Shown: one piece after another, positions 35,001 to 43,511 of the stretch
How the letters are laid out: the number at the start of each line of letters is the position of its first letter
Position numbering within the stretch: position 1 is the stretch's first letter
Source: Ceratopteris richardii
Taxonomy: Eukaryota; Streptophyta; Polypodiopsida; Polypodiales; Pteridaceae
NCBI GenBank assembly: GCA_020310875.1
Contig: CM035417.1
Span: 106,930,279-106,994,278, forward strand
Length of the DNA stretch: 64,000 nucleotides
Reading direction: 5' to 3'
The notes under the pieces: model-generated
What the model was told of the DNA's origin: nothing
The model's database searches: none
What the model saw: only the letters and a program-made list of their open reading frames with translations
Translations under genes and position numbers: made by a program

Positions 35001-37694
35001 TGGGACTACAAAGACATGAAGGGTCTGGATCCTCGTATCTATCAACACAGAGTTATGCTAAAACCAGAAGCAAAACCGATAAGGCAAACTAATTACCGGA
35101 TGAACCCACATTATGCATCTCAGGTAAAGGCTGAACTTGATAGGCTATTAAAAGTCGGATTCATTGTACCAGTAGAACACGCTGAATGGATCTCACCCAT
35201 CGTGATCGTGCCAAAGAAAAACAAGCAGTTACGAATCTGTGTGGATTACCAGAAACTAAATGCAGCAACAGTACCAGATCCTTTTCCGATCCCCTTTTTG
35301 GATACCATGCTTGATAGAGTCGCAGGTCATGAAATGTATTCATTTTTAGATGGATACAGCGGGTACAACCAGGTTAGAATGGCTGAGGAAGATATACCGA
35401 AAACTGCATTTATTACAAATTGGGGTGTTTTTGCTTGTACCGTAATGTGGTTTGGATTGAGAAATGCACCAAGTACATTTCAAAGATGTATGCAGGAAAT
35501 ATTCTCTCCTTATCTTACCTCATTCATGCAAGTATATCTTGACGATTTTTCAATTTTCGGTAAAATGATCGCACATCTAGTACATTTACGATGTTGCTTT
35601 CAGAGATGTAGAGAATATAGATTGTGTTTAAACCCAAACAAATCTGTATTTGCGGTTTCATGTGGAAAATTACTTGGTCATATCATATCAGCTCAAGGTA
35701 TTCAAGTTGACCCCGATAAAATTTCAGCAGTATTAGAAGCTCCGGTGCCTAATACACCTAAGGAAGTAATGCGATTTATGGGACAAGTAAGGTGGCATGG
35801 AAGGCATTTACGGTGGCTTGCTCATGTGGCAATACCACTGAACAAATTAATTTCCAAAACCGCAAGGCAATTTGAATGGACTCAGGAATGTCAGGTAGCA
35901 TTTGATCGACTGAAACAGTTATTAACGCAGGTTCCCATTTTACAGCCACCAGATTGGGATAACCCATTTCATATATTTGTTGATGCATCGGATATAGCAG
36001 TAGGAAGTGTACTAATGCAACAAACAGATAAATGGTTTAGACCAGTATACTATGCTAGCAGAAGATTAGCACCTGCAGAAAAGAACTACTCGGTAACTGA
36101 GAGGGAATGCTTAGGATTAGTATATTCGGTAAAAAAATTCAGACATTATTTATTGGGCCGAAAATTTACATTCCATGTCGATCACGCTGCATTGGTTTAT
36201 TTGGTTCGGCAGCAACATATCGGTGGCCGCCTAGCACGATGGGTTCTATTATTGCAAGAATTCGACTATGATGTCATTCATCGGCCAGGCAGTTCACATG
36301 CTTTAGCAGACTTTTTGTCACGCTTAGATTCAGGTGAACCTCCGGTTGGTATAAATGATACAACGCCAGCCATTTATACTTCAGAACCAACTACTGAAGA
36401 ATTGTCAAACCAACCAGTGCCAACTACGTATTATGATCAGTTATTGACCTTCCTTTCAAGTGGATATCTACCTTCTGAAGTCCCTACAGCTACACGCCGA
36501 AAAATTGCAGGTTTTAGTCGACGATTCCGGTTAGTTGCTGGAGAATTATATTATACAGATCATACCGGAATCCTACTTCGCTGTATTCCACCACATGAAA
36601 TTAACTCAGTCATTACTTTGGCTCACTCAACTCCTTCTGGTGGACATTTTGCAGCAGATCTTACTCACCGGAAAATTCTACAAAGTGGACTTTGGTGGCC
36701 AACTATGTATAGAGATATATTGGAATTTATCAAAACTTGTGATAGCTGTCAAAGGACTGGACAACCATTACAACGCCATTACTTTCCACTTCATCCAGTA
36801 CTTCCTTTAGAACCATTTCAGAAATGGGGTCTTGATTTCATTGGTCCAATCACACCTCCCGCAGTATTCAGCAATAACAGGTATATATTGACTTGCACAG
36901 ATTATGCAACTAGGTGGGCAGAAGCATGGCCTTTGCGCTCGGCTACAGCAGTTGAAGTAGCGAAATGTTTATTAACAGATGTCTTTCCAAGATTTGGACT
37001 GCCACTAGAGCTTGTTTCAGATCAGGGTACTCATTTCATGAACAAGTTGATGAAAGTATTAACACAGTCATTCCAGATCAGTCATAAATTCAGCTCACCA
37101 TATTATCCTCGTGCAAATGGATTGGCAGAAAGTACCAACAAATCTCTGCTAAATATGCTTCAGAAATTGACCAGAGAGACACCGGAAAGATGGGATCAGT
37201 TGCTACCTGCAGTCTTATGGGCCTATCGTACTACATACAAGGTAACCACCGGCTTGACACCATTTAAGTTAGCCTATGGAATAGAAGCAATAGCTCCGAT
37301 GGAAATTGTAATACCAAGTCTAAGAGTAGCAACGTCTCAGAAGCTTTTACCCGAGGAGTCATTGATATTTCGGCTGGAGACACTTAGAGAATTAGATGAA
37401 CACCGATGGCTCAGTTTCTTAACTATGAAAGAAATCCAATTAAGACAGGCCAGGACTCATGACCGAAATTTAAAGACGACAGTATTTTCGGTAGGACAGC
37501 TTGTTCTCTTTTACAATGCAAAATCCAATAGATCAGCCGGAAAATTCAAGTTACGTTGGTTCGGTCCATTCAAGATTTCAGAACAAATTGGTCCGGCTAC
37601 TTTTCGATTGACTACATTGACTGGACAACCACTTCCAAAAGCGATAAACGGGTCAAAGCTACGGCCGTATCAAGTGGCGCCACCTCGGCTATAA
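32067..37694 (+). CDS. Gypsy-1 gag-pol polyprotein, intact
   Basis: 1875 aa from ATG (MPITRSGEKYPKNHQ; same start context in gypsy-2). A Ser/Thr-rich N-terminal extension precedes the gag core (GFPGDDPDAHVRTFEISYA). Three CCHC knuckles follow at about 413, 433 and 516. The protease has LIDGGSG near 728. The RT active site YLDD is near 1155, and one RNase H spans about 1300-1430 (FVDASD). The integrase has an HHCC finger (about 1509-1560) and catalytic D1590, D1652 and E1688; the last two are 35 residues apart. A GPY/F-type module (WFGPFKISEQIGPATFRL, about 1830) and a short tail close it. No chromodomain. Gag and pol are fused in one frame with no stop or shift between them. All motifs are intact. 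Confidence 0.96.
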   Translation: MPITRSGEKYPKNHQLGILRTTLGGTSTIRPDPVVEKVTDDNTDSGEITVERCTSLELSGVTTVQTVENTAILEPIKTQLESSIKVFGIDSDTIRNTLGKEINTGKSTLYPVTILNPSGGTSVRKTQFFGDDSALSAESSVQLQRLGASPPTLDIKEEGRLFETEIRNIVSKLIAPESVPLDETNSGSSETPTRITEGVYNTFTMNEQLQRQVGQPRLASTGVTYTKFSGFPGDDPDAHVRTFEISYAVLNHPPDPAYKAIVFQSTLVNEAARWLTEYDINHFGTYEAVRDAFLQRFRLKKNPAEIFEYLQNNRQKPNQTVQEYATLFRTHLRQLPQAHANLPDDVITQWFINGLLPQLRQIMIIRCVGVMTLDAVIAMTLQLENKVGGFSEDLEWIKTNKHMAEDITRQVYCTTCKNSGHTSAQCALNQTYCAICNIAGHTTENCAYNARRQGAAAVNTIIQEQGQSSNQYVPPHLRHNQQQGYRHYRGQRNNNYNTPLWQNGPPPENQNLPPPRCHFCGQLGHIRRFCRDAAEYDQRKKERQNPMANVVTITPVETQAAAVQTRSGKQLQPAAELFEPGIREQHRMYHKASQWTTAEPPVFPEPTPVNQSPDTTQVHADKTKASTSSAVELPPSDQASSSTVKEDENQVQPTWDILSKASITLPFGQLLALVPGIRQQFQQQSTTKPACIPATATVQTEPDSTVDHSVPLITVWFHKHQIPQVLIDGGSGVNIATASLCKKLGWTKIEPVQFFVRMADQSRVHPVGLVRDIPITVQDTTFKMTFVVLELPESTLDYNLLFGRPWLKQAKVIQDWSAQELTFKDKNRKCVVKLDAIQPCELHARPYFAEPVHMLDGLSDDEEEEFLKNNVDLMTIGTIDLQSVVDTWNASVCTVIPIVEGIKEDNTISIQGNELQQLLEHSADTEKHQQFYVPEDQLITYNLGDEDHPRPVKIKQNLPEAFQADLIKLLREFTDVFAWDYKDMKGLDPRIYQHRVMLKPEAKPIRQTNYRMNPHYASQVKAELDRLLKVGFIVPVEHAEWISPIVIVPKKNKQLRICVDYQKLNAATVPDPFPIPFLDTMLDRVAGHEMYSFLDGYSGYNQVRMAEEDIPKTAFITNWGVFACTVMWFGLRNAPSTFQRCMQEIFSPYLTSFMQVYLDDFSIFGKMIAHLVHLRCCFQRCREYRLCLNPNKSVFAVSCGKLLGHIISAQGIQVDPDKISAVLEAPVPNTPKEVMRFMGQVRWHGRHLRWLAHVAIPLNKLISKTARQFEWTQECQVAFDRLKQLLTQVPILQPPDWDNPFHIFVDASDIAVGSVLMQQTDKWFRPVYYASRRLAPAEKNYSVTERECLGLVYSVKKFRHYLLGRKFTFHVDHAALVYLVRQQHIGGRLARWVLLLQEFDYDVIHRPGSSHALADFLSRLDSGEPPVGINDTTPAIYTSEPTTEELSNQPVPTTYYDQLLTFLSSGYLPSEVPTATRRKIAGFSRRFRLVAGELYYTDHTGILLRCIPPHEINSVITLAHSTPSGGHFAADLTHRKILQSGLWWPTMYRDILEFIKTCDSCQRTGQPLQRHYFPLHPVLPLEPFQKWGLDFIGPITPPAVFSNNRYILTCTDYATRWAEAWPLRSATAVEVAKCLLTDVFPRFGLPLELVSDQGTHFMNKLMKVLTQSFQISHKFSSPYYPRANGLAESTNKSLLNMLQKLTRETPERWDQLLPAVLWAYRTTYKVTTGLTPFKLAYGIEAIAPMEIVIPSLRVATSQKLLPEESLIFRLETLRELDEHRWLSFLTMKEIQLRQARTHDRNLKTTVFSVGQLVLFYNAKSNRSAGKFKLRWFGPFKISEQIGPATFRLTTLTGQPLPKAINGSKLRPYQVAPPRL

Positions 37695-37998
37695 CAAGGG
37701 TACACAGCGTACCACAAATTTTTACTTTTCTTTTGTTTTTACTTTATTAGGTGTAATCAATAAAATAAGTGTAATCGCCGTACTTTAATATCTATTTATG
37801 TCCAGCCGCCCGCTCCTATCCTTGCATGCACGCACGACAGATATAGACATTACTATCCGTTTGTGTAATTAGTACCATTTAAAATATTCTTTGTACAAAC
37901 TTCTTTTATAACTCACTCGCCGAATAGGTCATTTAGTCTTTTGCAACCACAGCCCTAGTTTCTGAATACTTGTGTTCTGCGTCTTGAATCTCTGTGTA
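37695..37998 (+). other. Gypsy-1 pol to ORF-A spacer
   Basis: About 300 bp, AT-rich, with the short conserved phrase GCCGCCC near 37805, also seen in the gypsy-2 spacer (18890: aagccgccctcc), followed in both by catgcacgc. This recurrence in two diverged elements suggests a signal such as a splice acceptor or internal promoter for ORF-A, but nothing specific can be named. Confidence 0.5.
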
Positions 37999-40209
37999 AT
38001 GGAATCTCTAGCAAACTATACAGCTTTTGCCGAGGGTATCCCGGCTGAAGTAAGAAATTATCTGCATATACGAGGATTAGGTAGTTTCGCCGAGTTGCCC
38101 TGGCACTCGGTAGAAGCTCACCCCTTCTTTGCACAGATTATTTCCGCTATCGCTCGGGTATCTCCTACTGAGAAACGATGGGTTTTCCCTTCCTTACCGT
38201 CTAGAACTGTAATCACATTCCAAGTGTTTACAGAAGTTTATCATTTGACTCCACTAGGCCGCGAGAATGTTCCCATGATCTCAGCAACCCGAATGGCAGA
38301 GTTGTTTCCGCGATTTTCCTCGAATGAATACGCCATTCTCTGTCGACCAGAACCTGAAAAAACGGCACTACAATTCCTCGTTGCTATACTCAACTTTCAA
38401 AAACGTACCTATGGTATTTCTCGACCGTTTTATTCTGCCATAGATATAGCTGCCCGAGAATCTGTTAACTTTGCTTCATTCTTCTTTCAACGAATTCATA
38501 AGGAGTGCGTCTCCATTATGAAACAAGTTAACAAAGGAAAAACCCCGAGATCTCGACTACCACATATTTTATCGTTTCTGTTTCCAACCATAATGCAAGC
38601 ACAACCACCACCAAGAGGACCAGTGTTACAAATTGAAGAATCAGCGCAACCCTTAGATGAAGACGATGAAGATGAAGAAGAAATTAATCAGTTATTCAGA
38701 AGAAAACGGATCAGAATCAGTTCTTCTGAAAGTAAGAATGCAGACTCAGTCGAACAAGATGAAGAAGTTCAACAGGAGGTTGACCGGCATTCAGGCGGAG
38801 TAACACAAAAGGAACATGAACAACAGCAGGAAGTACAAGTAGAGAATGAAGCTGATGAGCCAGACAAGGAAGCAGAAAAAGAAGCCAAGCAGCAAGAGGA
38901 AGAGAGGTTTCATGATACAAATACATCGATGCACCAGGAATCATCAACGCATTCAATAGCATCTGAGCATCTACAAACGCAGAAGCAGACTGAAACGGAA
39001 GCAATGTCAACTGATAAAGTCTGTCAACAACAGCAGCAAGAGAATCAACAAATCCATGAATGTCAACCTACTAATGATGCATTGGATAAGCTCTTGAAGG
39101 CGGCAGAAACAACAGATGTCGGTTTCTCTGCGAATGAACAACAGGAGGCAAATAAGGTAATTAATTCTAACACAGCTCGTCCTATTTCACCACCGCAACA
39201 GGAAGCACATCCCATTCAAGACCATCCCGATCATACATCATCATCTTCCCCGAATTACTCACCACCGAATTCCTATCAATTACGCACCAATACGTCTGTT
39301 CAACCGCGACAACTTCCACAAACACAATCTGTTCAAGTATTTTCCGACTTAGCATCAATCGGACAGTTTCTTATTAACCTCTCCAAGCAATTACCTGCTC
39401 AGATGAGAGCTGATACAGACAACATTTACCAGGAGTTGCAGCAGAAAATAGAAATACTGGAAGCTGATATCACTCCGCTTCAAGAAGAAGTATATACAGT
39501 TAAAGCAGAAAATCAAGCACTACAAGAGCAGGTGAAACAGCTGCAAGCACGACTCAGTGATCAAGCAGATATAACAAAACAGCGAGATGAAGCTCTGGAA
39601 ACTATAAACAATCATAAAGAAATGTTGACAGAGGCCACTGCAGAAATTACTAGGTTAACACAGAATTTCAAAGATGCAGAAGATGGCAGAATTGCATTAG
39701 GCAACTTACTGGAAGAAACTAGAAGAAGGCTAACCCAAACAGAATACGAGTTGGAGACAACAAAAAACAGCTTATCAACAGTCAATAACATATTGCATAA
39801 GTATCTCATTGAAAAGCCTCAGATACAGAAAAAATTAGCAGATACGAGAAGGGAAAGAGATGTATTTTACAAAACAATCCAGTTCCTGAACCAACAGATA
39901 GAAAGACTCGAGAATCAAATACGTAACAAAAATGATAACATTCATCGAATACAGCAACAAGTAACAGATATGAAGACGGCCAGAGATGCAGCATTGGCCA
40001 ATGAATTTTATTTACAGGAAGCATTTTTACAAACAGAGGCTGAAAATTTACTTTCAGGAGCTATAGCGCTCAGTTCGGTGCGGACAGATGCCCAATTATT
40101 AGAACCTGACACCCTGAAAAATGTATTAGAAACGCTTAAGAAAAAGATTGCCCGTATCTTTCGGTCAGCTAGAAATATGTATTTAGAAGGTCTCGAAGCA
40201 GAGATATAG
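37999..40209 (+). CDS. Gypsy-1 ORF-A: env-position coiled-coil protein, unknown function
   Basis: 736 aa from the ATG at 37999; the same ATG context opens the gypsy-2 copy. Residues 1-205 form a globular domain (RGLGSFAELPWHSVEAHPFF at 25-44; FPSLPSRTVITFQ; ISRPFYSAIDIAARESVNFASFFFQRIHK; SRLPHILSFLFP). An acidic Glu/Gln-rich, low-complexity region runs from about 210 to 400, then a Ser/Pro linker (SSSPNYSPPNS), then a long heptad-rich coiled coil (about 465-690) with a basic patch (KKKIARIFRSAR) at the end. No signal peptide or membrane segment is visible, so it is not a classical envelope protein. The N-terminal layout recalls the 'putative plant transposon protein' domains of Athila-type ORFs; this is a suggestion from memory. 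It is the same type of protein as ORF-B. Confidence 0.88.
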   Translation: MESLANYTAFAEGIPAEVRNYLHIRGLGSFAELPWHSVEAHPFFAQIISAIARVSPTEKRWVFPSLPSRTVITFQVFTEVYHLTPLGRENVPMISATRMAELFPRFSSNEYAILCRPEPEKTALQFLVAILNFQKRTYGISRPFYSAIDIAARESVNFASFFFQRIHKECVSIMKQVNKGKTPRSRLPHILSFLFPTIMQAQPPPRGPVLQIEESAQPLDEDDEDEEEINQLFRRKRIRISSSESKNADSVEQDEEVQQEVDRHSGGVTQKEHEQQQEVQVENEADEPDKEAEKEAKQQEEERFHDTNTSMHQESSTHSIASEHLQTQKQTETEAMSTDKVCQQQQQENQQIHECQPTNDALDKLLKAAETTDVGFSANEQQEANKVINSNTARPISPPQQEAHPIQDHPDHTSSSSPNYSPPNSYQLRTNTSVQPRQLPQTQSVQVFSDLASIGQFLINLSKQLPAQMRADTDNIYQELQQKIEILEADITPLQEEVYTVKAENQALQEQVKQLQARLSDQADITKQRDEALETINNHKEMLTEATAEITRLTQNFKDAEDGRIALGNLLEETRRRLTQTEYELETTKNSLSTVNNILHKYLIEKPQIQKKLADTRRERDVFYKTIQFLNQQIERLENQIRNKNDNIHRIQQQVTDMKTARDAALANEFYLQEAFLQTEAENLLSGAIALSSVRTDAQLLEPDTLKNVLETLKKKIARIFRSARNMYLEGLEAEI

Positions 40210-40527
40210 ATTTTGGGCCTACAAATCCGGTGCTGTACTGGGATATTTTAATAAAAGTCATGATTTTTATGCATAACATTTTTCGCACATGTAAAAGACG
40301 TCCCAAGTCCAGCTTCGATTTCCAGAATGATGATTTTGATTCTAGAATTTGACAAACAGCATGAACTGTCATCACCGAAGTATCATCATTTTAGTAAGTG
40401 GCAGCTCAGGTTCTAGTATTTATAAAATGCGTATGACCGACAAAGTATTTTCTGTATAGCGTTCTGCAAGTTCTTGTGCTCATTAACCAAAACCTCTAGC
40501 GCACTACTTTCGGCAAGTCCTACAATC
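40210..40527 (+). other. Gypsy-1 ORF-A to ORF-B spacer
   Basis: About 320 bp without a recognised gene. gctcaggttctagtatttataaaatgc near 40405-40430 contains a TATA-like tatttataaaa about 100 bp before the ORF-B ATG, so an own promoter for ORF-B is possible. Confidence 0.45.
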
Positions 40528-42015
40528 ATGTCTGAATCGGATATACTAAGATGGCAACTCAGAAAACGTACGTTTACACAGAATCGTGTGATGACAACAA
40601 CTGATACTACATTACAGGGTGATGAAGATGACTCAAGAACTTCGATAACATCACCAGGTCTGCATAAACACATATTATTTTCTACAGGGTTCAAAATAGA
40701 ATTTAACAGTTCTTCAAGGGAAAATGAGAACTGGTTACGAAGGATTGGACTCCTACAGTTTGCTGAATTACCCTGGGAACAGTGGACAGGCAACAACGAT
40801 GCAGAGAATCAGTTACATATTATGCGACAAACAAAAGGTTTTCTTGGAAATCAGGTACAATTTTCTCCACAATTAGTTTCGTCAGTATTTCAATTACCGT
40901 TGTATGAAGAAGCAGATTTTCCCAAATGCTCTTACAATGACCTGAAAAAAGAATTTGGTGAGGGCGAAGGTCGTAGATGCTATTTTATGATCAAGAATGC
41001 GACATATATTCGCAGGGGACAATTTAGATGGTACTTAGAAAGGCTCTGCTTTATAGTCAGATTCGATCTTATGTCTAGAGAAAATTTTTCGCCTCTAGTA
41101 CAAGCAGAGAAAGGAGAAAAAGTAAGTTGGGCTCATTGGTTGTACAATCATTTACACAAACAGTTTTTTGTCGGGGATAGACGCAGATCCCAAAAATACA
41201 CTCGTTTACCTGTATATTTAGCTGCTTTATTTGGTTTTCTCGAGTCTGTAAAGGAGAAACAGTTACACAGGTCTCCCTCTCTTTACCATAAAAACCACAC
41301 AACGCCACAGGAAGAAGCCCAACCCTCCACCTCGGCTGCATCTTTATTACACACAGGTAACCACCCACAGAACCAAACAGTAGGAACACCATTTCGGCTG
41401 TCCCTTAGAAGAAAAAAAACAGACAATGTACCTACTGCCAGTCCAAAGCAAACACCGAATAACATTCAACCCGATTTTGTTACACAAATGCAGAACCAAC
41501 TCCAAGAAGTTTCCCAGTATTTACGGCAACAAGAACAAGCATCCAATTCAGTAATAGCACAGATGCAAAAAGAGTTGGACGGCAAAGATGCGCTAATACA
41601 GGTATTACAACAAGGCAACCAGCATATTACGGCCGAATTAATCACAATAAAAAAGTATGTCCAAGGCCTCAATCAGTGGCAGCAAGCTATCCAAACACAA
41701 ATTCAAACTGAGATGTCCAGTTTTTCTACCCTGAATGCTCACCTGCAAACCGAAAATCAACTTTTGCAGTCAAGAATACAAGTATTGCAAGAGTTTGAAA
41801 AGCACATATTAAAAGATGAGGGTGTAGAATTAAATGCCACCATGATGACAAATATGGACATAAATTTACTCAAAGAACAGTTGGATAGTCATATTCAAAA
41901 TCGCTGGACACTTTTTCGCAGGAGATGGTTAGCTATACTTGTTCCATCACTAGAACAAGTACAAACACAAAAGATTGAGACATCAAAACCTGGCATGGAC
42001 CAACAGACACCGTAA
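40528..42015 (+). CDS. Gypsy-1 ORF-B: second env-position coiled-coil protein, unknown function
   Basis: 495 aa from the ATG at 40528; the frame is open 54 bases further upstream but has no ATG there. Residues 60-260 resemble the N-terminal domain of ORF-A: WLRRIGLLQFAELPWEQW (70-87) against HIRGLGSFAELPWHSV. A later block, LYNHLHKQFFVGDRRRSQKYTRLPVYLAALFGF, compares with FFFQRIHKECVSI..SRLPHILSFLFP. A basic/polar linker (about 265-315) and a coiled coil rich in Gln (about 315-435; MQNQLQEVSQYLRQQEQ) follow. No membrane segment is seen. The gypsy-2 element lacks this ORF. Function is unknown; a shared ancestry with ORF-A by duplication is inferred. Confidence 0.85.
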   Translation: MSESDILRWQLRKRTFTQNRVMTTTDTTLQGDEDDSRTSITSPGLHKHILFSTGFKIEFNSSSRENENWLRRIGLLQFAELPWEQWTGNNDAENQLHIMRQTKGFLGNQVQFSPQLVSSVFQLPLYEEADFPKCSYNDLKKEFGEGEGRRCYFMIKNATYIRRGQFRWYLERLCFIVRFDLMSRENFSPLVQAEKGEKVSWAHWLYNHLHKQFFVGDRRRSQKYTRLPVYLAALFGFLESVKEKQLHRSPSLYHKNHTTPQEEAQPSTSAASLLHTGNHPQNQTVGTPFRLSLRRKKTDNVPTASPKQTPNNIQPDFVTQMQNQLQEVSQYLRQQEQASNSVIAQMQKELDGKDALIQVLQQGNQHITAELITIKKYVQGLNQWQQAIQTQIQTEMSSFSTLNAHLQTENQLLQSRIQVLQEFEKHILKDEGVELNATMMTNMDINLLKEQLDSHIQNRWTLFRRRWLAILVPSLEQVQTQKIETSKPGMDQQTP

Positions 42016-42371
42016 AAGGATATTTTCAGCCAGGTGGTGATAGGATACTCTATGAGTACATGACTTCTGCAGAAGACATGGATTCAACAGCACAGAGGGT
42101 ACTTTGATTCCATAGACGAAGCACTTAAAGCACATGATCAAGAAGTATATAAGTAAGCAGAACTTCATGAAGAGGCAACTAGACCAGCTATACGAGTTTG
42201 AGGAAGTTTTGAGGAAAATCAACCTATCACGTACAGTGACACACTCGGGATTGAAAGATATTTGATGATTCATCAGCAGCATATGGACAGTATACAGAAT
42301 TTTTCTGATAAATGTACAGAAAGAAAATAGGAAAAAAGCTCAGACAAAAGGATATTATCTACAGTATTGCA
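42016..42371 (+). other. Gypsy-1 region between ORF-B and 3' LTR
   Basis: About 355 bp with broken reading frames (for example LYEFEEVLRKINLSRT near 42187-42234) that may be the decayed tail of a longer ORF-B. No RNA or regulatory signal is recognised except the B-box-like block at its end. Confidence 0.4.
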
Positions 42372-42402
42372 CTTGCGGGTTCGAGTCCACCGTGCGTGCC
42401 AG
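42372..42402 (+). other. B-box / T-arm-like block before gypsy-1 3' LTR
   Basis: CTTGCGGGTTCGAGTCCACC then GTGCGTGCCAG abuts the LTR start TGTTAC. It matches the block at the same place in gypsy-2 in all but one base, although the surrounding sequence differs. It contains a full Pol III B-box consensus match and no polypurine tract. Confidence 0.65.
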
Positions 42403-43511
42403 TGTTACAAGGCTAATAGAGCGAGACAATCGCAACCGCAGACGAAGGATAAACAAGATTGGTGGCTGAAATGACGGAGAGGTAGGAAATTTCGCAAGAG
42501 GCGGTAAATGAAGAATGCGGAAGTAATAAAAAGCAGAAGACAGGAAGAGAAAGGAGTTGTTCTATCATCGAAGAGCAAAGAGTTCAGTCGTGGCATCATC
42601 GTTTCGTTCAATTGTTGGAGCAGAGTTTACGGTGTTAATCAGACCCTTGAGGTGATAGTTAACATGAATGTATGTTAGAGAGACAGAAAGATAGATACGT
42701 CTCTGTTCTGTTGCGCGCTGTAGTGATTAGGGTTGATCACATCGTAACTGAAGTGTTCAGAAACCACGAGTAATATATTTTAGAAGACTGTGAATGAGAT
42801 TTTATTGAGGACATTGAATACTATTCCATTCTGTTCATATTTAATCATTTTGCTATTCTTTGGTTGAATCGATTCTCATTGAAAAAAGTTCGTGATGCTG
42901 TGAGTCTACTTGCTGAACAGTTATATATGACTCTGTAGTTCGCGATTGTGAGATTGTGTATTGATTGTCTTGTGTGAGACTGCATAAGAACAGAGTTTAG
43001 TACCTTTTCGGTCAAATAACCAGGGTTTTATATAGTAATCGGTGATCATTGAGTATTTGACAAAGATCTGTGTGTGGACAGAAGTCTTAGTGAGTCATTA
43101 ATTGCGGTATAAATCTGTGATCTGAGTGAGTATATGAAAAGTCTAATATAATCTCGATCTGAGTTATCTGTGCATTTCGCTCGGTGTATTTAGTTATCAC
43201 ATGAAATCATCTTATTGTGGAGTATTTTGAGAAGAACGTATTCTCGTAGTTGTAGGTTTTGACAGAATCACGGTGCTATTACCATAGTATATTCAGGGCC
43301 AAACATTCCAGTGATTATCATACCGTGGAATAGTTAGTATTCAACTCAACTCCTGTATTAAGAAGTGAGCAATTGCTGGTGATTGTGTAAAGGATTGGGA
43401 AAATAGTACAGGGCCTCTGTCTAACAGACCCCTACCACTCCCAAGAACCCAAGGACCCGATAATACTCGTCCGAAAGTTGGATTGAGTTATTATCGACAG
43501 ACATTTTAACA
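42403..43511 (+). repeat. Gypsy-1 3' LTR
   Basis: 1109 bp, same as 30812-31920 with no difference seen. The short frame at 42405-42611 is a repeat of the one at 30814-31020 and is not a gene. Confidence 0.95.

Larger units (their letters stand above)
30812..43511 (+). mobile_element. Gypsy-1: complete, young Ty3/gypsy element with two extra ORFs
   Basis: 12.7 kb with 1109-bp LTRs in which no difference was seen by eye. The target duplication is gccc (30808-30811 and 43512-43515). Inside are a primer site, an 1875-aa gag-pol, ORF-A and ORF-B. All three frames are open and all catalytic motifs are present, so it may be able to transpose. A one-ORF gag-pol without a chromodomain, followed by extra ORFs in the env position, fits the non-chromovirus (Athila/Tat-like) side of plant gypsy. 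Only one RNase H is seen. It sits in the third unit of a tandem repeat. Confidence 0.95.

Noticed and set aside
37999..42015. Retroviral envelope genes
   Set aside because: Position fits, but no signal peptide, transmembrane segment, furin-like site or fusion peptide is seen in either protein. They look soluble and coiled-coil.
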